Part shown: piece after piece, positions 38,458-51,892 of the stretch
Position numbering within the stretch: position 1 is the first letter of the stretch
How the letters are laid out: every line of letters begins with the position of its first letter
Origin: Volutella citrinella
Taxonomy: Eukaryota; Ascomycota; Sordariomycetes; Hypocreales; Nectriaceae
NCBI GenBank assembly: GCA_034401135.1
Contig: JAWZSP010000001.1
Location: 5,208,001-5,272,000 of the forward strand
Length of the DNA stretch: 64,000 nt
Reading direction: 5' to 3'
Notes under the pieces: model-generated
Databases searched by the model: none
Told to the model about the DNA's origin: nothing
The model's input: the letters and a program-made list of their open reading frames with translations, nothing else
Made by a program: the position numbers and the translations under genes

Positions 38458-41400
38458 GTTGGCTTCAGTTGCTGGCTGGTGACGGTGACGGTGGTGGTGG
38501 TATTGGTTCTGATGGAAATGTCGATGAAGGATCAAAGTGGAAGTGGAAGTGGAAGAGATGGAACTGTGCCTATGTCCTCTGCGGATGACTCCGGTTATTA
38601 AGGGCTCCATTTGGGGGACGCCATCAGCTGCGCTGCGTGACTTGACCCATTCACTCGAATCCACGAGTATGAGTGACGTCCGCTAGCCACCAGGCCAATA
38701 AAAGGGCAGGCGTCGCGATTCCAGAGGAGGCAGCCCGGTGAGATGATCCACTTGCAATGGGCTGGAGGCCATCCACGTCGACACGCAACGAGAGCACCAC
38801 GTTACGCAACCCGTTCCTCACCAAGCTGGTCCCTCTATTCTCATGCCCGATGACTTAAGATTTTGTTCTCGGGGACGTACCTCAGCGACTACAACTACTT
38901 TTATTACTCGGCTATAATGATAATGGCTGGAATCTATCGATGAGGCGTCGGCAATGTTGGCGCCTTAGGGTAGCATCTGATGCCCCTCACCATCGTCGCG
39001 GGGTCATCCCAAGCCGATGACGCAACCCCGCCACGCCGTGACCAAGGCTGTGGCACTTGGAGATGCTAGCTGACGTCCTCGTAAGCCATGGACTTGTTCG
39101 CAAATGTCAAGTATCGGGCTTCATCATGTCGCCTAGTCCAGGCGCAACGAAATTGACTGTAGGCGACAAGTCCACGGAATCAGACAGTCTTGCACCAGTT
39201 TCCTGATTATAAGACGAAGGGCCACTGAGCCAGACAGAGCAAGATCGCATCTCTATAACGAGGACAACTCCAGCAAATGGACAGATATCAACAGGCACAG
39301 ACTGTTTGTCATGTTATTATTTTCCTCTGGTCAGAGGCACAGGTGGCAAGAGGGCTGCCACAGTTTAGGGTAGCCATGGGCAAATAAACCAGCCGATGGA
39401 CATTTACATAATTCATTCTCTGCTCTAGGCACTTAAAGTATACTATCACTGGGCGGTTCGGGCTGGTAATATCACTAGCAATGGTTTGACTGCAGACCTG
39501 CCTAGCTGAGGTTATCCAGGCACGGGTTCTGAAGCTGACAGACACATGAGAAAACATACAACTAGCATTATGCTTACTTGCTGGGACTCATTTCAGCCTA
39601 TCGCGTATCACGGCATCAGTTGCTGCGAGTATAAGTCGACCAATCAATAACCTGCATTGCAACTTGGCCTTTATATAGTATACTATTGTTAGTATGTGCA
39701 TTTCTCAGTTACCCTCTGTTATCCTCTTACCAGCAGCAGGGTGATCTGAACTTCGGCCATCGCGCCGCCCCGCCGACGCACTCCGTATTCGTATCCGGTA
39801 GGCGGTTCCACCAGGCGGTCAACGGTGATAGGGGGTGGGGTAGCCATTGGCCAATCATGCTCACAGCTAGAGTCCAGCCAAACCTCTTGGGAATGAAGCA
39901 AGCAACCGAGAGCCACCCCATGAGGCCCAGTCAGCCAAGCCGCCAGGGACTTCCTTCTACATATTAGTACCTTGACAAACAGCCAATGCCGTAATGTCCT
40001 GCGACTCGCTGCGACGCGAAGTGGCAGAGAATCGGTCGCCTTGGCCGAGCCTAGCTGTTGTGCCGGTCTGTTGAGGTGAGTTCTGCATATGCGCTGCAAT
40101 GCAGCCCGTGGACACCGTTTCAAGTCACTGTCCAAGATTATCAGCACCTAAGGTACCTTTCATGGTGCTCCGCATAATTAAACCCCGAGAAAGTCCGGCA
40201 GTACCCATGAACCAAGAGTGACGGCGGTGGAGGGCCTAAGAAATGACGGAAACATGGCGAACAAGCCATGGGAATTGCCTCCGCAAATCACAGAGCGCCC
40301 TGTCCACGGTGGCGCCGCCTCTGCCCCTGTGCCGCCCCGCAAAGCACGATATCACAGATGCACCAATTAGGGACGGGACGCTTGTGGTGTTGCACAGTGC
40401 TTCCCGATAGGGCTAGCGAGATCATGACATGAGGGCTCAGACAGCCATCACCTCGAGTTTCGAACCGGATCAGTTCAATATCCTTGGAGTCTTGTTTCCG
40501 CTGGTAGTCGGATATCTGGACATTACCAGGAGCTTCAGTCGAGCAACTATCATTGATGACAATTCACCTTGCTCGATTGCCTCACCGCTCGTTGCGCGAT
40601 GGTAATAATAGTACTCTGCTCTCTCCATCATGCAGATGGCCGAGCCGAAACACGAATACGCGCGCATCTCTGTGGGCGCATGTCGTGTGCCGCCAGTTCG
40701 TTCGTTCCGCCTGCGCATCTGCTGATGGTGTTTCGGAAGCGGCTGTCTCGAAATTTTGACAGCCAACGGTGGTGCAGAAGGGCGGCGACCGGCGCTTCCA
40801 ATCGGTCGAGCGCCATTACGGCGACCGCCGGGAGTTGATGTTGAGTGCCGGGCGTCGAACAAGGAGTTGACGTCCGATTACCCCGTAACGGACGACGATA
40901 TCTGCCTGTGCCGCTCGGATCTCGAGAGGGTCCGAGGAGTTGGAATGGCATGTACACGGGACCAGGCGTGTTGAGCTCCGGCTCGAGGTACAGGTCAGTG
41001 GATTGACGTACGATGGAAGCCATGCGCTGGAGAGTTGCTCAGATCCGCTCGCTTCTCATGCATCGTCGGACACTAAACCTATCTGGGATAGATTGGCGTC
41101 CAAGTCTCGAAAGAAAGGAGTGGAGCAATACCAAAGGATGTCACGGTGAAGCCAGAAATGGTACTAGGGCTGTCAGGATCGAGGGAGCGGTACCTCAATG
41201 GCAGCACTGTTAGTGCATGAGGGCAGGTACCTCGGAGGTTCAACAATGCTGTTACCAGTCCGTACCAAAAAGCAAGAACGAACTGTGGGTGGCCATTGCA
41301 CAGAAACTGGCTCAAGCGACACTCTGGCGCTAAGGCAAGATAGGAAAGCCACTAGATGAGTTTAGTTCCGAGACTGATCTGACGCGCCGTCGGAAATTCG

Positions 41401-42876
41401 CGAAATGACGCTGCGGCCGACAAAAAATTAGAAAAATAATTGAGGCGCCAGGCGCTGTAATTACTATATTAGGGGAAGCTCTTAATTTGAGAGCGAGGGG
41501 ATTGACACCAGAGGCTGTGGCACTGACGACGGACTGCTTTGAGTAACCCTCCTCTCTGCGTCACTGTAGACGATAATTACCCGGCAGCAACCCTATCTTT
41601 TCAGGTACCTACATTGTACAGTGCCCGGCCCAATTGAAAGACCTATGCTGGATCTATCCCCTGACAATGAACCTCGTCTGAGCATCAATATTCGTGAGCA
41701 CCTGTGCCGCTGTGCTGGAGTGCCTCCCAGGTAATAAAAAAGGGTGGGTGGCTTGCAGGGGTGCCCCACCAACTCCATCACGCCAATTCGCACGCCCCTT
41801 CTCGTTGCCCGCTCGCCGTGTTCGGGTCCGGGTCCGTATCAACCGAGAGACAGGAACGTGGAGAAGAAAACGGAGCGAAAAGAGGCGGGCGCTGCTGGGC
41901 AATGCCACCTGGGGAGTTTGCCAGTCGGAGACACGAAATTCGAGCCCCAATTGGCATCATTGTGCCATGGTAGGATGATGAAGACGGTATGGAGCGACAA
42001 TGACAGAGAAAGAATACCAAGGTTCAATACCAACAAGATGGGTGAAAAGAGGCTCAGGGCACACACAAACGCTGCCACTTACAGTAGATCCGATCGCACT
42101 CGTAAAAAAAAAAATAGAGGAGCCCCGCCCGTAGCACTGCACGCTGGATTGATTGTTCACACACCCCCCTCCCCCCGGGAGACCCTTTTTCCCATTGAGC
42201 CCGTCGCCAGCTGCTAAACCTGCGCCGTCCCTGGTCAATGGGATCCATCATCCAATGCTTTTTTGAGTTGCCGTTGCCATTGATCACTGCGCGGTGCTTC
42301 CTGTGCATCGCCCTCACCTGCCGTGGTTGGGCGCGTCTGCAGCGACAGCGACAGCGACAGCAACCAGCCCACTGCTCCATCCACCTCCCCGTCCCCCGGT
42401 CCCCGTCCCCGTCCACGTCTCCCGCCGACATCCCACACCCTCGTCTACATCCACATCCACTCCCTTCCTCCCAATACCAAAATCCACCCTCAGTTGCTCA
42501 ACCCGGACCCCCGGCGACCCTTGCGGTGCTAGGTAATTACTAACACCCGTCTTGTCCGCCCCGGCACTACCTCCCGTCACAGCACTACTCCTAGTAGTAT
42601 TACTATTAGGACTGCACTTTCCCATCTCCCTGGCCTCCTCTCCCCCTTCTCCCTTTCAACAACAACTTCACTAACCCCGGCCCGTTGCTCGCCTCCTCTC
42701 TGGGCCCCCATCTGCTGTCGTGAGGATATCGTATCCTCACTGACCGAGCCTTGGCTGTAGATATCCGATCAAGGACCCGGATTCTCCTGGCGACGTCTTG
42801 TTGTTAGCTTCGAGGCGACTCGACCGCATCCCTCTCCCAATTCGACACCAGTCGGCTCCGCCGCACTACCTTCGCC
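38458..42876. other. 4.4-kb gene-poor region
   Basis: No complete gene could be built. The middle (about 39.1-39.7 kb) is relatively A/T-rich. Minus-strand frames between 40.3 and 41.0 kb have protein-like stretches (for example DLYLEPELNTPGPVYMPFQL near 40.95 kb) but cannot be linked into a known family, so a decayed or lineage-specific gene is possible. The right end (42.3-42.8 kb) is C/T-rich with CAGCGA and CATCCA repeats, and is likely the ERG5 promoter and leader. Confidence 0.4.
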
Positions 42877-44746
42877 ATGGCCGACGTCAACGCCACCAGC
42901 GGCTTCACCTCGATGCTCGCCAACGGCAAGTATGCCAACATCAACATCCCTCCCCAGCTCGACTACGTCGTCGAGGCTGTCACCAACGCCAGCATCTGGA
43001 CCATCCTCTTCACCATCCTAGCCGTCTGTGTGGCCTATGACCAGGGTGCGTCGCGATATCGCCCCCGTATCCCCCAGTTGTGGGACGTCCTGAACTGACA
43101 TCGCGCTGCAGTCTCGTACATCATCAGCAAGGGCCGCATTGAGGGCCCCTCGTGGAAGATGCCCTTTGTCGGCCCCTTCCTCCAGTCACTGGACCCCAAG
43201 TTCGAGGAGTACTACGCCAAGTGGCTCAGCGGACCCCTCAGCTGCGTCTCCGTCTTCCACAAGTGCGTCCCTGTCCCACGGCTGCGCTCTCACGCGCGCA
43301 CAACACTTCCCCCAGAAGGATTCTCTGACTCGTCAATAGGTTCGTCGTCATTGCGTCGACTCGCGACATGGCCCGCAAGGTCCTCAACTCCCCCGCCTAT
43401 GTCAAGCCTTGTGTCGTGGACGCTGCCTACAAGCTCCTCGGTGCCGACAACTGGGTCTTCCTTGACGGCAAGCCCCACGTCGACTTCCGCAAGGGCCTGA
43501 ACAACCTCTTCACCCGCAAGGCTCTGATCTCGTACCTGCCTGGCCAGGATGAGGTGTACAACTCGTACTTCAAGCGCTTCCTCGATATTTCCAAGGAGGC
43601 CGAGGGCAAGCCCGTCCCCTTCATGCCCGAGTTCCGCGAGGTCATGTGTGCCGTCTCATGCCGCAGCTTTGTCGGTCACTACATCTCGGACGAGGCCGTC
43701 AAGAAGATTGCCGACGACTACTACCTCATCACCGCCGCCCTCGAGCTCGTAAACTTCCCCATCATTCTCCCCTACACCAAGACCTGGTACGGCAAGAAGG
43801 CGGCTGATATGGTTCTGGCCGAGTTCGCCAAGTGTGCCGCCAAGAGCAAGGTCCGTATGGCTGCCGGCGGCGAGGTCACCTGCATCATGGACGGTTGGGT
43901 TATCCAGATGATCCAGTCGCAGCGCTGGGAGGAGGCTGAGGCCAAGGGCAACACCGAGGGCCTCGTGAAGCCCTCGCCCATGCTTCGCATGTTCAGCGAC
44001 TACGAGATCTCGCAGACCGTCTTCACCTTCCTCTTCGCCTCTCAGGATGCCACCAGCAGCGCCGCCACATGGCTGTTCCAGGTCTGCGCCCAGCGACCCG
44101 ACGTCCTCGACCGTGTCCGCGAGGAGAACATCAAGGTCCGAAACGGCGACCCCAATGCCGAGATCAACATGGATCAGCTCGAGTCGATGACGTACACGCG
44201 CGCCGTTGTCCGCGAGCTTCTGCGCTGGCGCCCTCCTGTTCTGATGGTTCCCTACCTCGTGAAGAAGGCGTTCCCCATCACCGACGACTACACTGTTCCC
44301 AAGGGTAAGCAATTGTCGAGTTAATAATGTGGTGCGAGTGTGCAGGAGCTGACATAAAGAAACAGGTTCCATGCTGATCCCGACGACCTACATGGCTCTC
44401 CACGATCCCGATGTGTACGACAACCCCGACCACTTCGACCCTGACCGATACTACTCTGGCGATGCCGAGGAGAAGGGCAAGAAGAACTACCTCGTCTTCG
44501 GCGTCGGACCCCACTACTGCCTTGGCCAGGTGTACGCGCAGCTCAACCTGGCTCTGATGATTGGAAAGGCGTCTGTCATGCTGGACTGGAAGCACCACGC
44601 CACCCCCAAGTCGGAGGAGATCAAGGTGTTTGCCACCATCTTCCCCATGGTGCGTATCTCGATATCGACTTTGTGAAGATTGCATCGTCCGTGCTAACGT
44701 ATCCCAGGATGACTGCCCCCTCACCTTTACGGAGAGGAAGTGGTGA
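42877..44746 (+). CDS. ERG5: Sterol C-22 desaturase, cytochrome P450 CYP61
   Basis: Exons 42877-43045, 43112-43262, 43340-44304, 44366-44649 and 44708-44746 give 535 aa. Erg5 introduces the C22=C23 double bond in the late ergosterol pathway at the ER. An N-terminal membrane anchor (about 37-53, ASIWTILFTILAVCVAY) precedes the catalytic domain. The I-helix shows FLFASQDATSSAATW, the ExxR motif is in RELLRW, and the haem-binding loop is FGVGPHYCLGQ with the ligand Cys480. The QDATSS I-helix and GPHYCLG loop fit CYP61 better than CYP51. The final exon is only 39 nt and adds DDCPLTFTERKW; reading on without it would break the conserved tail. All intron phases agree. Confidence 0.92.
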
Positions 44747-45775
44747 ATAGGAAGTGCAGCGTGTCCGCCGGGACGAGACTATGTTGCATCAGCCTTGTGC
44801 TGAGATTCGAGGCCTAGAAGAGGCCACGACCGATAAAATAGAGACAGGCGTTGTTGTTGAGTCTGGCGCGAAAGGGTCCCCAGAAGATTGGGGCCAAGGA
44901 TGAGAAGCAGCAACCCTTTATTTTTATGACCTGCGTAGACCTCACCTCGGCAGTGGGCGCGATGAGAGGGCGAGCATGACGTCCAAGGCGAGCTCATCAT
45001 CGCGCAAGGGAGATGGCATGATGGATACCCGTTGTAATACCTTTTTCTCTCTGTATATAGTAGCCACGCCGGTGAGGGTCTGGGTCGCAGCCATAGATGA
45101 TTAGCAGCCGTGCGCATGGCATTTGGACATGGAGCCAACAAAATATAATTGAATCAACGATGAAAGATGCTCCGAAGAGAGAAGTAGGGGAAGTTGTCAG
45201 GTTAGAGAGGTCCTAGGATTGATTTGCTTTTTGACAAGCTGCATATGCGTGATGATGGTTCCACGGTCAGCCGACTGAGTGCGTGTTGATCTCAGCACTA
45301 GCTTCTTGGGGGTTACTTGACGCGCACGCAGCGCAGATTGGGACTCTTTTCGTCCAAGCGAGCACTAGCAAGCAATGGGCATCGCAATGGCATCGTCGCA
45401 TTGGGCGAAGCTGAACTAACGATTCGATGCAGACGATGCGTCATCAACGGCAGCATATCTTGGGCGTGGTAGTACGGCGTGGTACCCTAACTTGATCTGT
45501 ACTGAATGAGGCAGCGTTAGTAAATTCGCTTTCCGTCAGGTACGTATGGTCCAGAGACTGGCTGACGGACGGCGGATGCTCCGGTGCAGCTGCCCAGCAC
45601 GGGGAGGTCTTGTGGGGCCCAAGCTCCACCGTCCGCCGGCCTCTCAGCCTCTCTGCGTTTCGTCATTCTCCAACACCCCCGGCCACTGACGCTGCCGCCG
45701 TCCGTCTTGTGCAACACCAACTGCCACCGTCCCCCCCCGACCCAATTGGACACCTCCCGCCTCCTATCCTCCGTC
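44747..45775. other. Intergenic region between ERG5 and the rhodanese gene
   Basis: 3' flank of ERG5 and promoter of the rhodanese gene. No further gene recognised. Confidence 0.5.
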
Positions 45776-46477
45776 ATGGCCTCCCGAAGAGCCGCCGTCA
45801 CCGCGGCCTCGGCCCTGCGCGCCGCCGCGTATCCCTCCGTCGCCCGCTCCGCCCGATCCCTCATCGCCGTCCCGAGGGCGCTCTCCCGCCCGGCCGTGTC
45901 CCCCCTCGCGGCGGCCCGCAGCATGCGGTGGTACTCGGGGCCTCCGGCCGACGACCTGGTGCCCGACAGCCGCATCTGGGGATTTGACGAGATCAAGAAG
46001 CTGGCCGAGGAGCAGGCCAAGGGCGACGCCGCCACCAAGGTCGTCATTGTCGGTACGTGATACTCTATCGAGAGCAGCCATGGACGCCCCCGTCGCTCCG
46101 TAGCTTGCGCGCACTCGCTCCCCACTTCCCCTCGGCTGACAAGCGCAAAAACAGACGTCCGCGAACCCGTCGAGCTCTTCGACACGGGCAAGATCCCCGG
46201 CGCCGTCAACATCCCCATCACCAGCGCCGTCCAGAGCTTCCACATCCCCGCCGAGGACTTTGAGGAGCTCCACGGCTTCGAGCGCCCCTCCGTGGACACC
46301 GAGCTGCTCTTCTACTGCAAGGCCGGCATCCGCGCCCGCGCCGCCGCCGGCCTCGCCAAGCACGCCGGCTGGACAAAGGTCGGCGAGTACCCCGGCAGCT
46401 GGCTGGACTGGCAGGCCAACGAGGGGCCTGTCGAGAAGATTGAGGGCTCTAGCCCCAATGGCGATCAAAAGAAGTGA
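45776..46477 (+). CDS. Mitochondrial single-domain rhodanese (sulfurtransferase)
   Basis: Exons 45776-46052 and 46155-46477 give 199 aa. Rhodaneses carry a persulfide on a catalytic Cys and hand sulfur to acceptors such as cyanide or thiols. The first ~45 residues (MASRRAAVTAASALRAAAYP and onward) are rich in Arg, Ala and Ser with no acids, a clear mitochondrial presequence. After the intron come DVREPVEL, GAVNIP and the active-site loop CKAGIRA (Cys147), followed by GWTKVGEYPGSWLDW, all diagnostic for the domain. It resembles the small heat-shock-type/TSTD1 rhodaneses and yeast Rdl-type proteins; the physiological donor and acceptor are unknown. An internal 102-nt intron splits the first Asp codon of DVRE. 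Confidence 0.9.
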
Positions 46478-46868
46478 GCAGAAACATGCGGATTGCGCCG
46501 TCTCCGTCGCGGTAGTAGACGGCGACGGGTTGCAATGTTGGGTCGACTGGGAGGACACACAGCAAGCCACAACTCAGCAGCTCATCCGATATGGCGGGCG
46601 AAACGGGCCAAGGTCTCCATGAGAGGCGCCCAACAGAGTCAGCACGTGTTATAAAAAAGAATAAGACGCGCTGTCTATTGTACAATAACTCGGTACAATA
46701 CAATATATCGACACTCTCCCCTGGTAGTGCCGCCCATTGCCCATTCGCCCCGTGCCCGCAGGCTTAGTACATGATTCCCATACATTTTGTGATTCTGGAT
46801 GTGTGCGCTACATTTCTTCCCAATCCGTGTCCCCGGAACATTGGTGTCCGGAAAGCCACTGAGTTGCT
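46478..46868. other. Convergent 3' flanks of rhodanese and Yip1-family genes
   Basis: Short convergent intergenic region with no coding signal. Confidence 0.5.
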
Positions 46869-47938
46869 TTAACCGTCCTTCTTCTCATCCTTCCCATCCT
46901 TGTCACCGTCGTTCTTCTCACCATCCTTGGGCTTGCTGGCGACGGGGCTACCGTGCGCGAAGAAGAGGATCTTGATGGCCAGCGCAAGACCGGCGTGGAG
47001 CAGAACCACGACAATCAGGAGGATCTTGCTGGTTTGGCGGTCCGTCGCGCTGAGAACCGGGTACAGGTTGCGCAGGAGGAAGAGCACCGACATGGCGTAG
47101 CCGACGGCGACAAAAACCCAGTTGAGGATCGAGTAGGGGGACCAGCTGATGAGGGCGACGGGCACCCAAATCAAGTTTGAGTAGCCATAGAGCGCCCAGC
47201 ACTCGAGCAGGTTGGCGGACTCGCTTCCGAAGTAGCGGAGGGCGAGGAAAAGACCGACCGGAATGAACATGGTGTATCCATAGATGAGGCCGGCGGCTCC
47301 TGTTGAGGAGGAAGACGGAGGTGGTTAGCATCGACACACGAAACTGACTGCTCGGCCAGAGAGTGAAATAGGGGGGGACCACATACCACTGAGGAGCTTG
47401 AAGTCATAGAGGAAGTCTCCCTTGCCCGTCGATGCCGCATACTGGCTGATGGTTCCACCCAGGAACAGGATGAAGACGACCGTGGTGGCGATCCAAAAGG
47501 GGCCGTACAGGTCGGGATTGCCCTCGAGCACGTCGAGGAAGTTGGCGCGGGGGAACAGGGCCGCCCAGCAGCGCGACAGAACGGCCGAGGTATCCACGTC
47601 GAAGAATTGCGCGTAGAAGGACATGGACCAGAGGTAGTGCTTAGACGATCCGCCGCCGGAAGAGGCCGTCACGGGCGGGGGGAGGCCGGACTGCAGGGGC
47701 TTGCGCGAGCCGGTCGACTCGTTGAAGTTGGAGTTGTGGAATTCGAGATCCTCCTGGAGGTCAGTGTGGCCGAGGTCGCCCTGCAACAAGAGGAGAGTGA
47801 GGTCAGCGAGAAGCTCTAGACTGGCAGCCTGTATGAGAGGCCATTGGATTGGAAAGCGACGGGAAGCATCGCGATCCGTAGGGGAAGCAGTACCTCATCG
47901 TCGACGTCGACCACGGCGTCGTATCCGGACCCAGACAT
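46869..47938 (-). CDS. Yip1-domain Golgi membrane protein (YIPF1/2 type)
   Basis: Exons 47938-47894, 47780-47387 and 47299-46869 give 289 aa. Yip1-family proteins are multi-span Golgi/ER membrane proteins that bind Rab GTPases and help vesicle trafficking. The cytosolic N-terminus (about 110 residues) carries the conserved SFYAQFFDVDT and NPDLYGPFWI motifs of the YIPF1/2 branch. It is followed by about five TM helices (from FWIATTVVFILFLGG onward, through AAGLIYGYTMFIP and a last helix near ILLIVVVLLHAGLALAI). The C-terminus is a Lys/Asp/Glu-rich tail (KDGEKNDGDKDGKDEKK), an unusual charged extension. The first coding exon is only 45 nt. Which yeast Yip protein is orthologous cannot be settled here. 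Confidence 0.87.
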
Positions 47939-49027
47939 GGCTGCTGGCTCGTTTGGCTGAGATCCCTTCACGCAAAGACTTTTGTATTGGCACGGATTCG
48001 AATGTCGGGGCCTGCGCCGTTGATGCTCGTGATGTCGGTTGCTAGAATGAGGGCGCGGAGTCTGGGGTTGAGCAACCTGGCTGCAAATGAATGGAAGCTG
48101 CGACAAGTTGACGTCTCTCAACTCGTCAGCTTGGGACAGTCTGGCCCGTTGCGTACCACTAGTCGCGCTCCTGCCTGCTAATTAGGTACCTAGCTACATG
48201 GCAGTCAGGAGCGCGGCTGATGCTGCGTGTCATAGGCTCTGCCGGCGTTTTCCCGGGCCCGTGCGACTGGCGTCCGTGTGGTGGGGCAAGTGGGCAATTA
48301 CGTGAGGGTTCCTACGTAATAATTCCTGAGGCGCCAGCTCCCAAAAGCTCAATTATTGGTCCGGCTGGGTTCACGAAGGGGGACAAATGTGTCGATGCAA
48401 CTGGTGTGAGAGGTATGGGTTGCACCCATCGACATTTTGTCCGGAAGCTGGACCACGCCTCCACGGCGCAAAGAGCGTGTGCTACCCGCTCTTGTGGCTT
48501 GTTCTTTTGGCTCCAACTCTGAAGCTTTGTTGCTGGCTTGGCCCTAGCAGACCCCCAGAAGTTACAGAGGATGCCAATTTGACACAATGAGTTATGGGCA
48601 GCATTGCACGCACGACTGGGCTCGCATCGCGTTTCAAACTTTGAAGTAATTTTCTCTTTTTTGTACCCTCTGACTTTTGAGCAACTAATCAGAACTCATG
48701 TTTCGACGAATCACGACACAGCCCCCGACTCCAGATCAAATCCCGGTTCCCTGCACCTCCGTCCAGGCCGAACACCCTCGTGTGCAAATGCACCCCTCTC
48801 AAATGTCAAGTCACGAATCGGCGGACGGGACTGCTTTGCTCCAGTGCGAGAGCCGGCAGGGGGGAGGCGGCGAGTTGCGTTCATCGGCATCATCTAGAGT
48901 GTATTGCCTGAGCTGCAAATGCTAATGTAAAAACAACCAGACTCGTGAACAAAGAGGCACCTTGTCCCTTGCCATCGACCCCAGAATGCCCAGAACCCAG
49001 ACGCCACATCCATGGAGGGAGAATCGT
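47939..49027. other. Intergenic region upstream of Yip1-family gene
   Basis: Promoter side of the Yip1-family gene and 3' flank of ubiquitin-eL40. No conserved coding signal. Confidence 0.5.
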
Positions 49028-49719
<692 letters not shown>

Positions 49720-50041
49720 CTTGACTGATTTTTGTGACGCTGACGATGTGAAGAGTCAGAAGCCGAAACTGCGCGCAATATTGGTGGGGCACCAGCAATG
49801 AGAACAGAGGAAACCCTAGGGTCACGTGGCTGGAATTTTCGCCCACCCAGGAGCCCATCTGTGGGTGGGGCCGCCAGTGGGGTCTGACCTGCTGTGGACT
49901 CCTAGCGGCAAGCAGCTAACATGTTTGACAGTGAGTGCATTGCATCCCCGTCATAAAGCCGGGACCAGATGTTCTAGAGTTGCTCATCGTATACTCATAA
50001 ATACAGCAGACATCCGCCCTTGCTCTCAATTATTGTTCTGG
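49720..50041. other. Promoter/5' leader of ubiquitin-eL40
   Basis: About 320 bp between the ubiquitin-eL40 start and the Rrn7 stop codon on the same strand. The part next to 49720 must be transcribed 5' UTR. No other gene seen. Confidence 0.55.
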
Positions 50042-51892
50042 CTACTCTGATGGCTTCGGCTGCTCTGCCTGCCAAACCAGTATCTTCTGCTCCACCATGT
50101 AAACCGCCCTCACCGTGTCCGTGAGAGTCAACCCTGCTAGTCGTCCTGGCGTCCTGATGAGCATCGCCCTGTTTATGATGATGAGGGTGTTTGCTTACCT
50201 GCAACTTCATAAAGGGGACTGGCGGCTTCCGAGAGATCTTCAACTGATCGGAAAGCCTGGTATGGCCTGGCAGTCAATGCTGCTTCATCCGTTCCAGACC
50301 CTGAATCTCCTTCCAGGGGCTCCACGGCGTCGTGAAGGACTTGGGCAACGCGAGATTCGAGCTGAGCGTCCGAAGTCTCAGCCGGCGGCTCTTTGAGCGG
50401 TGGCGCTTCCTCCTTTGGGAAGAAATTGACAATCGCGCTGTCGGCTTGGTGTTTGTTTGTCAGTTTCTCTCATCAGCACTGACACAGAACTCGTACTCAC
50501 TTCTTTTGTCGATCTGGCTGGCCAGATATCCAAAGTACTTATCTAGCTCTTCGCCTTCCATAGATGTTACCTGTTCCACTGTGATGTTTTCGTAAGTTGG
50601 GTCGGGCTGTGAATTCCCCGCCTCATCGTCGGGCCTGGTCATTTCCAAACCCCATTTCTCCCAATCGATTTTGATGCCTTTATCGAGGCGATCACCAAGG
50701 ACTGAAGGCTGATGGCCCTCCAAAGGAAACAAAACCTTGGCAGAGATGATGAGAATGGACAGCAGCAACACCTCGGGGTATTCGGCGATGAAAACACGCG
50801 ACTTCTGCAGGGGGAGGTGGAAGCTCAGATTCAGAACTGATGTCACGCTTCTTGCCATTGCGATCACATCGACTGAGTCATGTCAATATTACGCAACTGG
50901 ACCAAAAAAGGTCGGGAACTGACCTGGTAATGCGAGCTGCTTCGCAAAGCTGGCAAGTGTTGGAATAGCATTGACGGCTGGAAACTGCATGCTGTAGTTG
51001 AGCTGATAAGATAGTGCCATCCTCATTACGGCATCGTGCAAATCCGTTCCATCTACAGATCGTCGAAGCGGAAGCTTGAGAGCCTTGGTGTACGCAGATG
51101 GCAGCCTATCCCTCATCTCCTGGGGCAGATCGTAGTACTGTCTCACCGTCAGCAAATAACCTGGCTGCTTTCCGTGTATTGTCCATACCGCTCTCTTGTA
51201 GGGCATCCATCCGGCATTCGCCCAACGGCATATCTCGCCTACTGTCGTGGGAGTCCTCAGCAGTAAACACCCAAGGTAGCACAAGACCAGGGTGTCAATG
51301 ATTTGAGGCATCGGCCAATCCGGGCCTCGCTCTGGCTCCCAGCTCTGCGCGCGGGACCTTTGGCTTTCAGAGGTCTTAGGCGTCGTCGAACCCTCTGGCT
51401 GCGAGCTGAACATTTCCAGCGCGCCATCTGCTTGCTCGTCTTCAGGCTCGGCATTGCTGGAACCTCGAGTGCGAAGGTCCCAGAGATCGCGAACGACCGT
51501 CTCCAGCTCATCCCTGTGTCCCTTTTGCCGAATAAGCCACAAGAGCTGACTCCTCAGAACCAGTTGGAGGCACTCGAGGAACAGATTTTTGCCCGCCTGG
51601 CCAGTGAGGTGACGCAACTCCTTCTCCTTGACCTCCCTCTCCTTGCGGGCGACGCTGCCCATTTTGCCGCTGTCCGCCTCATCTCCAACATCAAACTGGA
51701 CAAAGCCCTGCAGGTATGCGTTAGATTCAATCTGGACTTGGACGATGATGGCCTTTATTTGTGTGTGCGAACCTGAACTTGGTGGCCATTGGAGCAGAAG
51801 CGAAGGCCGTTTTCGAGATACCATTTCCGTGCGCCACACTCAGGACACCGCTCCTTGCCAGGAAACTTGCGAAGCTCGCGACGATCATCCAT
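50042..51892 (-). CDS. RRN7: RNA polymerase I core factor subunit Rrn7 (TAF1B family)
   Basis: Exons 51892-51773, 51707-50924, 50872-50501, 50444-50199 and 50133-50042 give 537 aa. Rrn7 is the TFIIB-like subunit of the core factor that recruits RNA polymerase I to rDNA promoters. The N-terminal zinc ribbon is clear: CPEC (16-19) and CSNGH (33-37). After intron 1 comes a long helical part typical of the family, with WLIRQKGH and the GEICRWANAGWMPYKRA segment, and later the EYPEVLLLSILIISAKVLFP block. Intron 1 is 65 nt and changes frame, which proves it is spliced if the ribbon is real; its donor GTTCGC is weak. The last intron ends in a tandem TAGCAG acceptor that can add or drop one Ala. Confidence 0.88.

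Noticed and set aside
42877..46477. ERG5 and rhodanese as part of a metabolic gene cluster
   Set aside because: Neighbours are unrelated housekeeping genes; no tailoring enzymes, transporters or transcription factors nearby.
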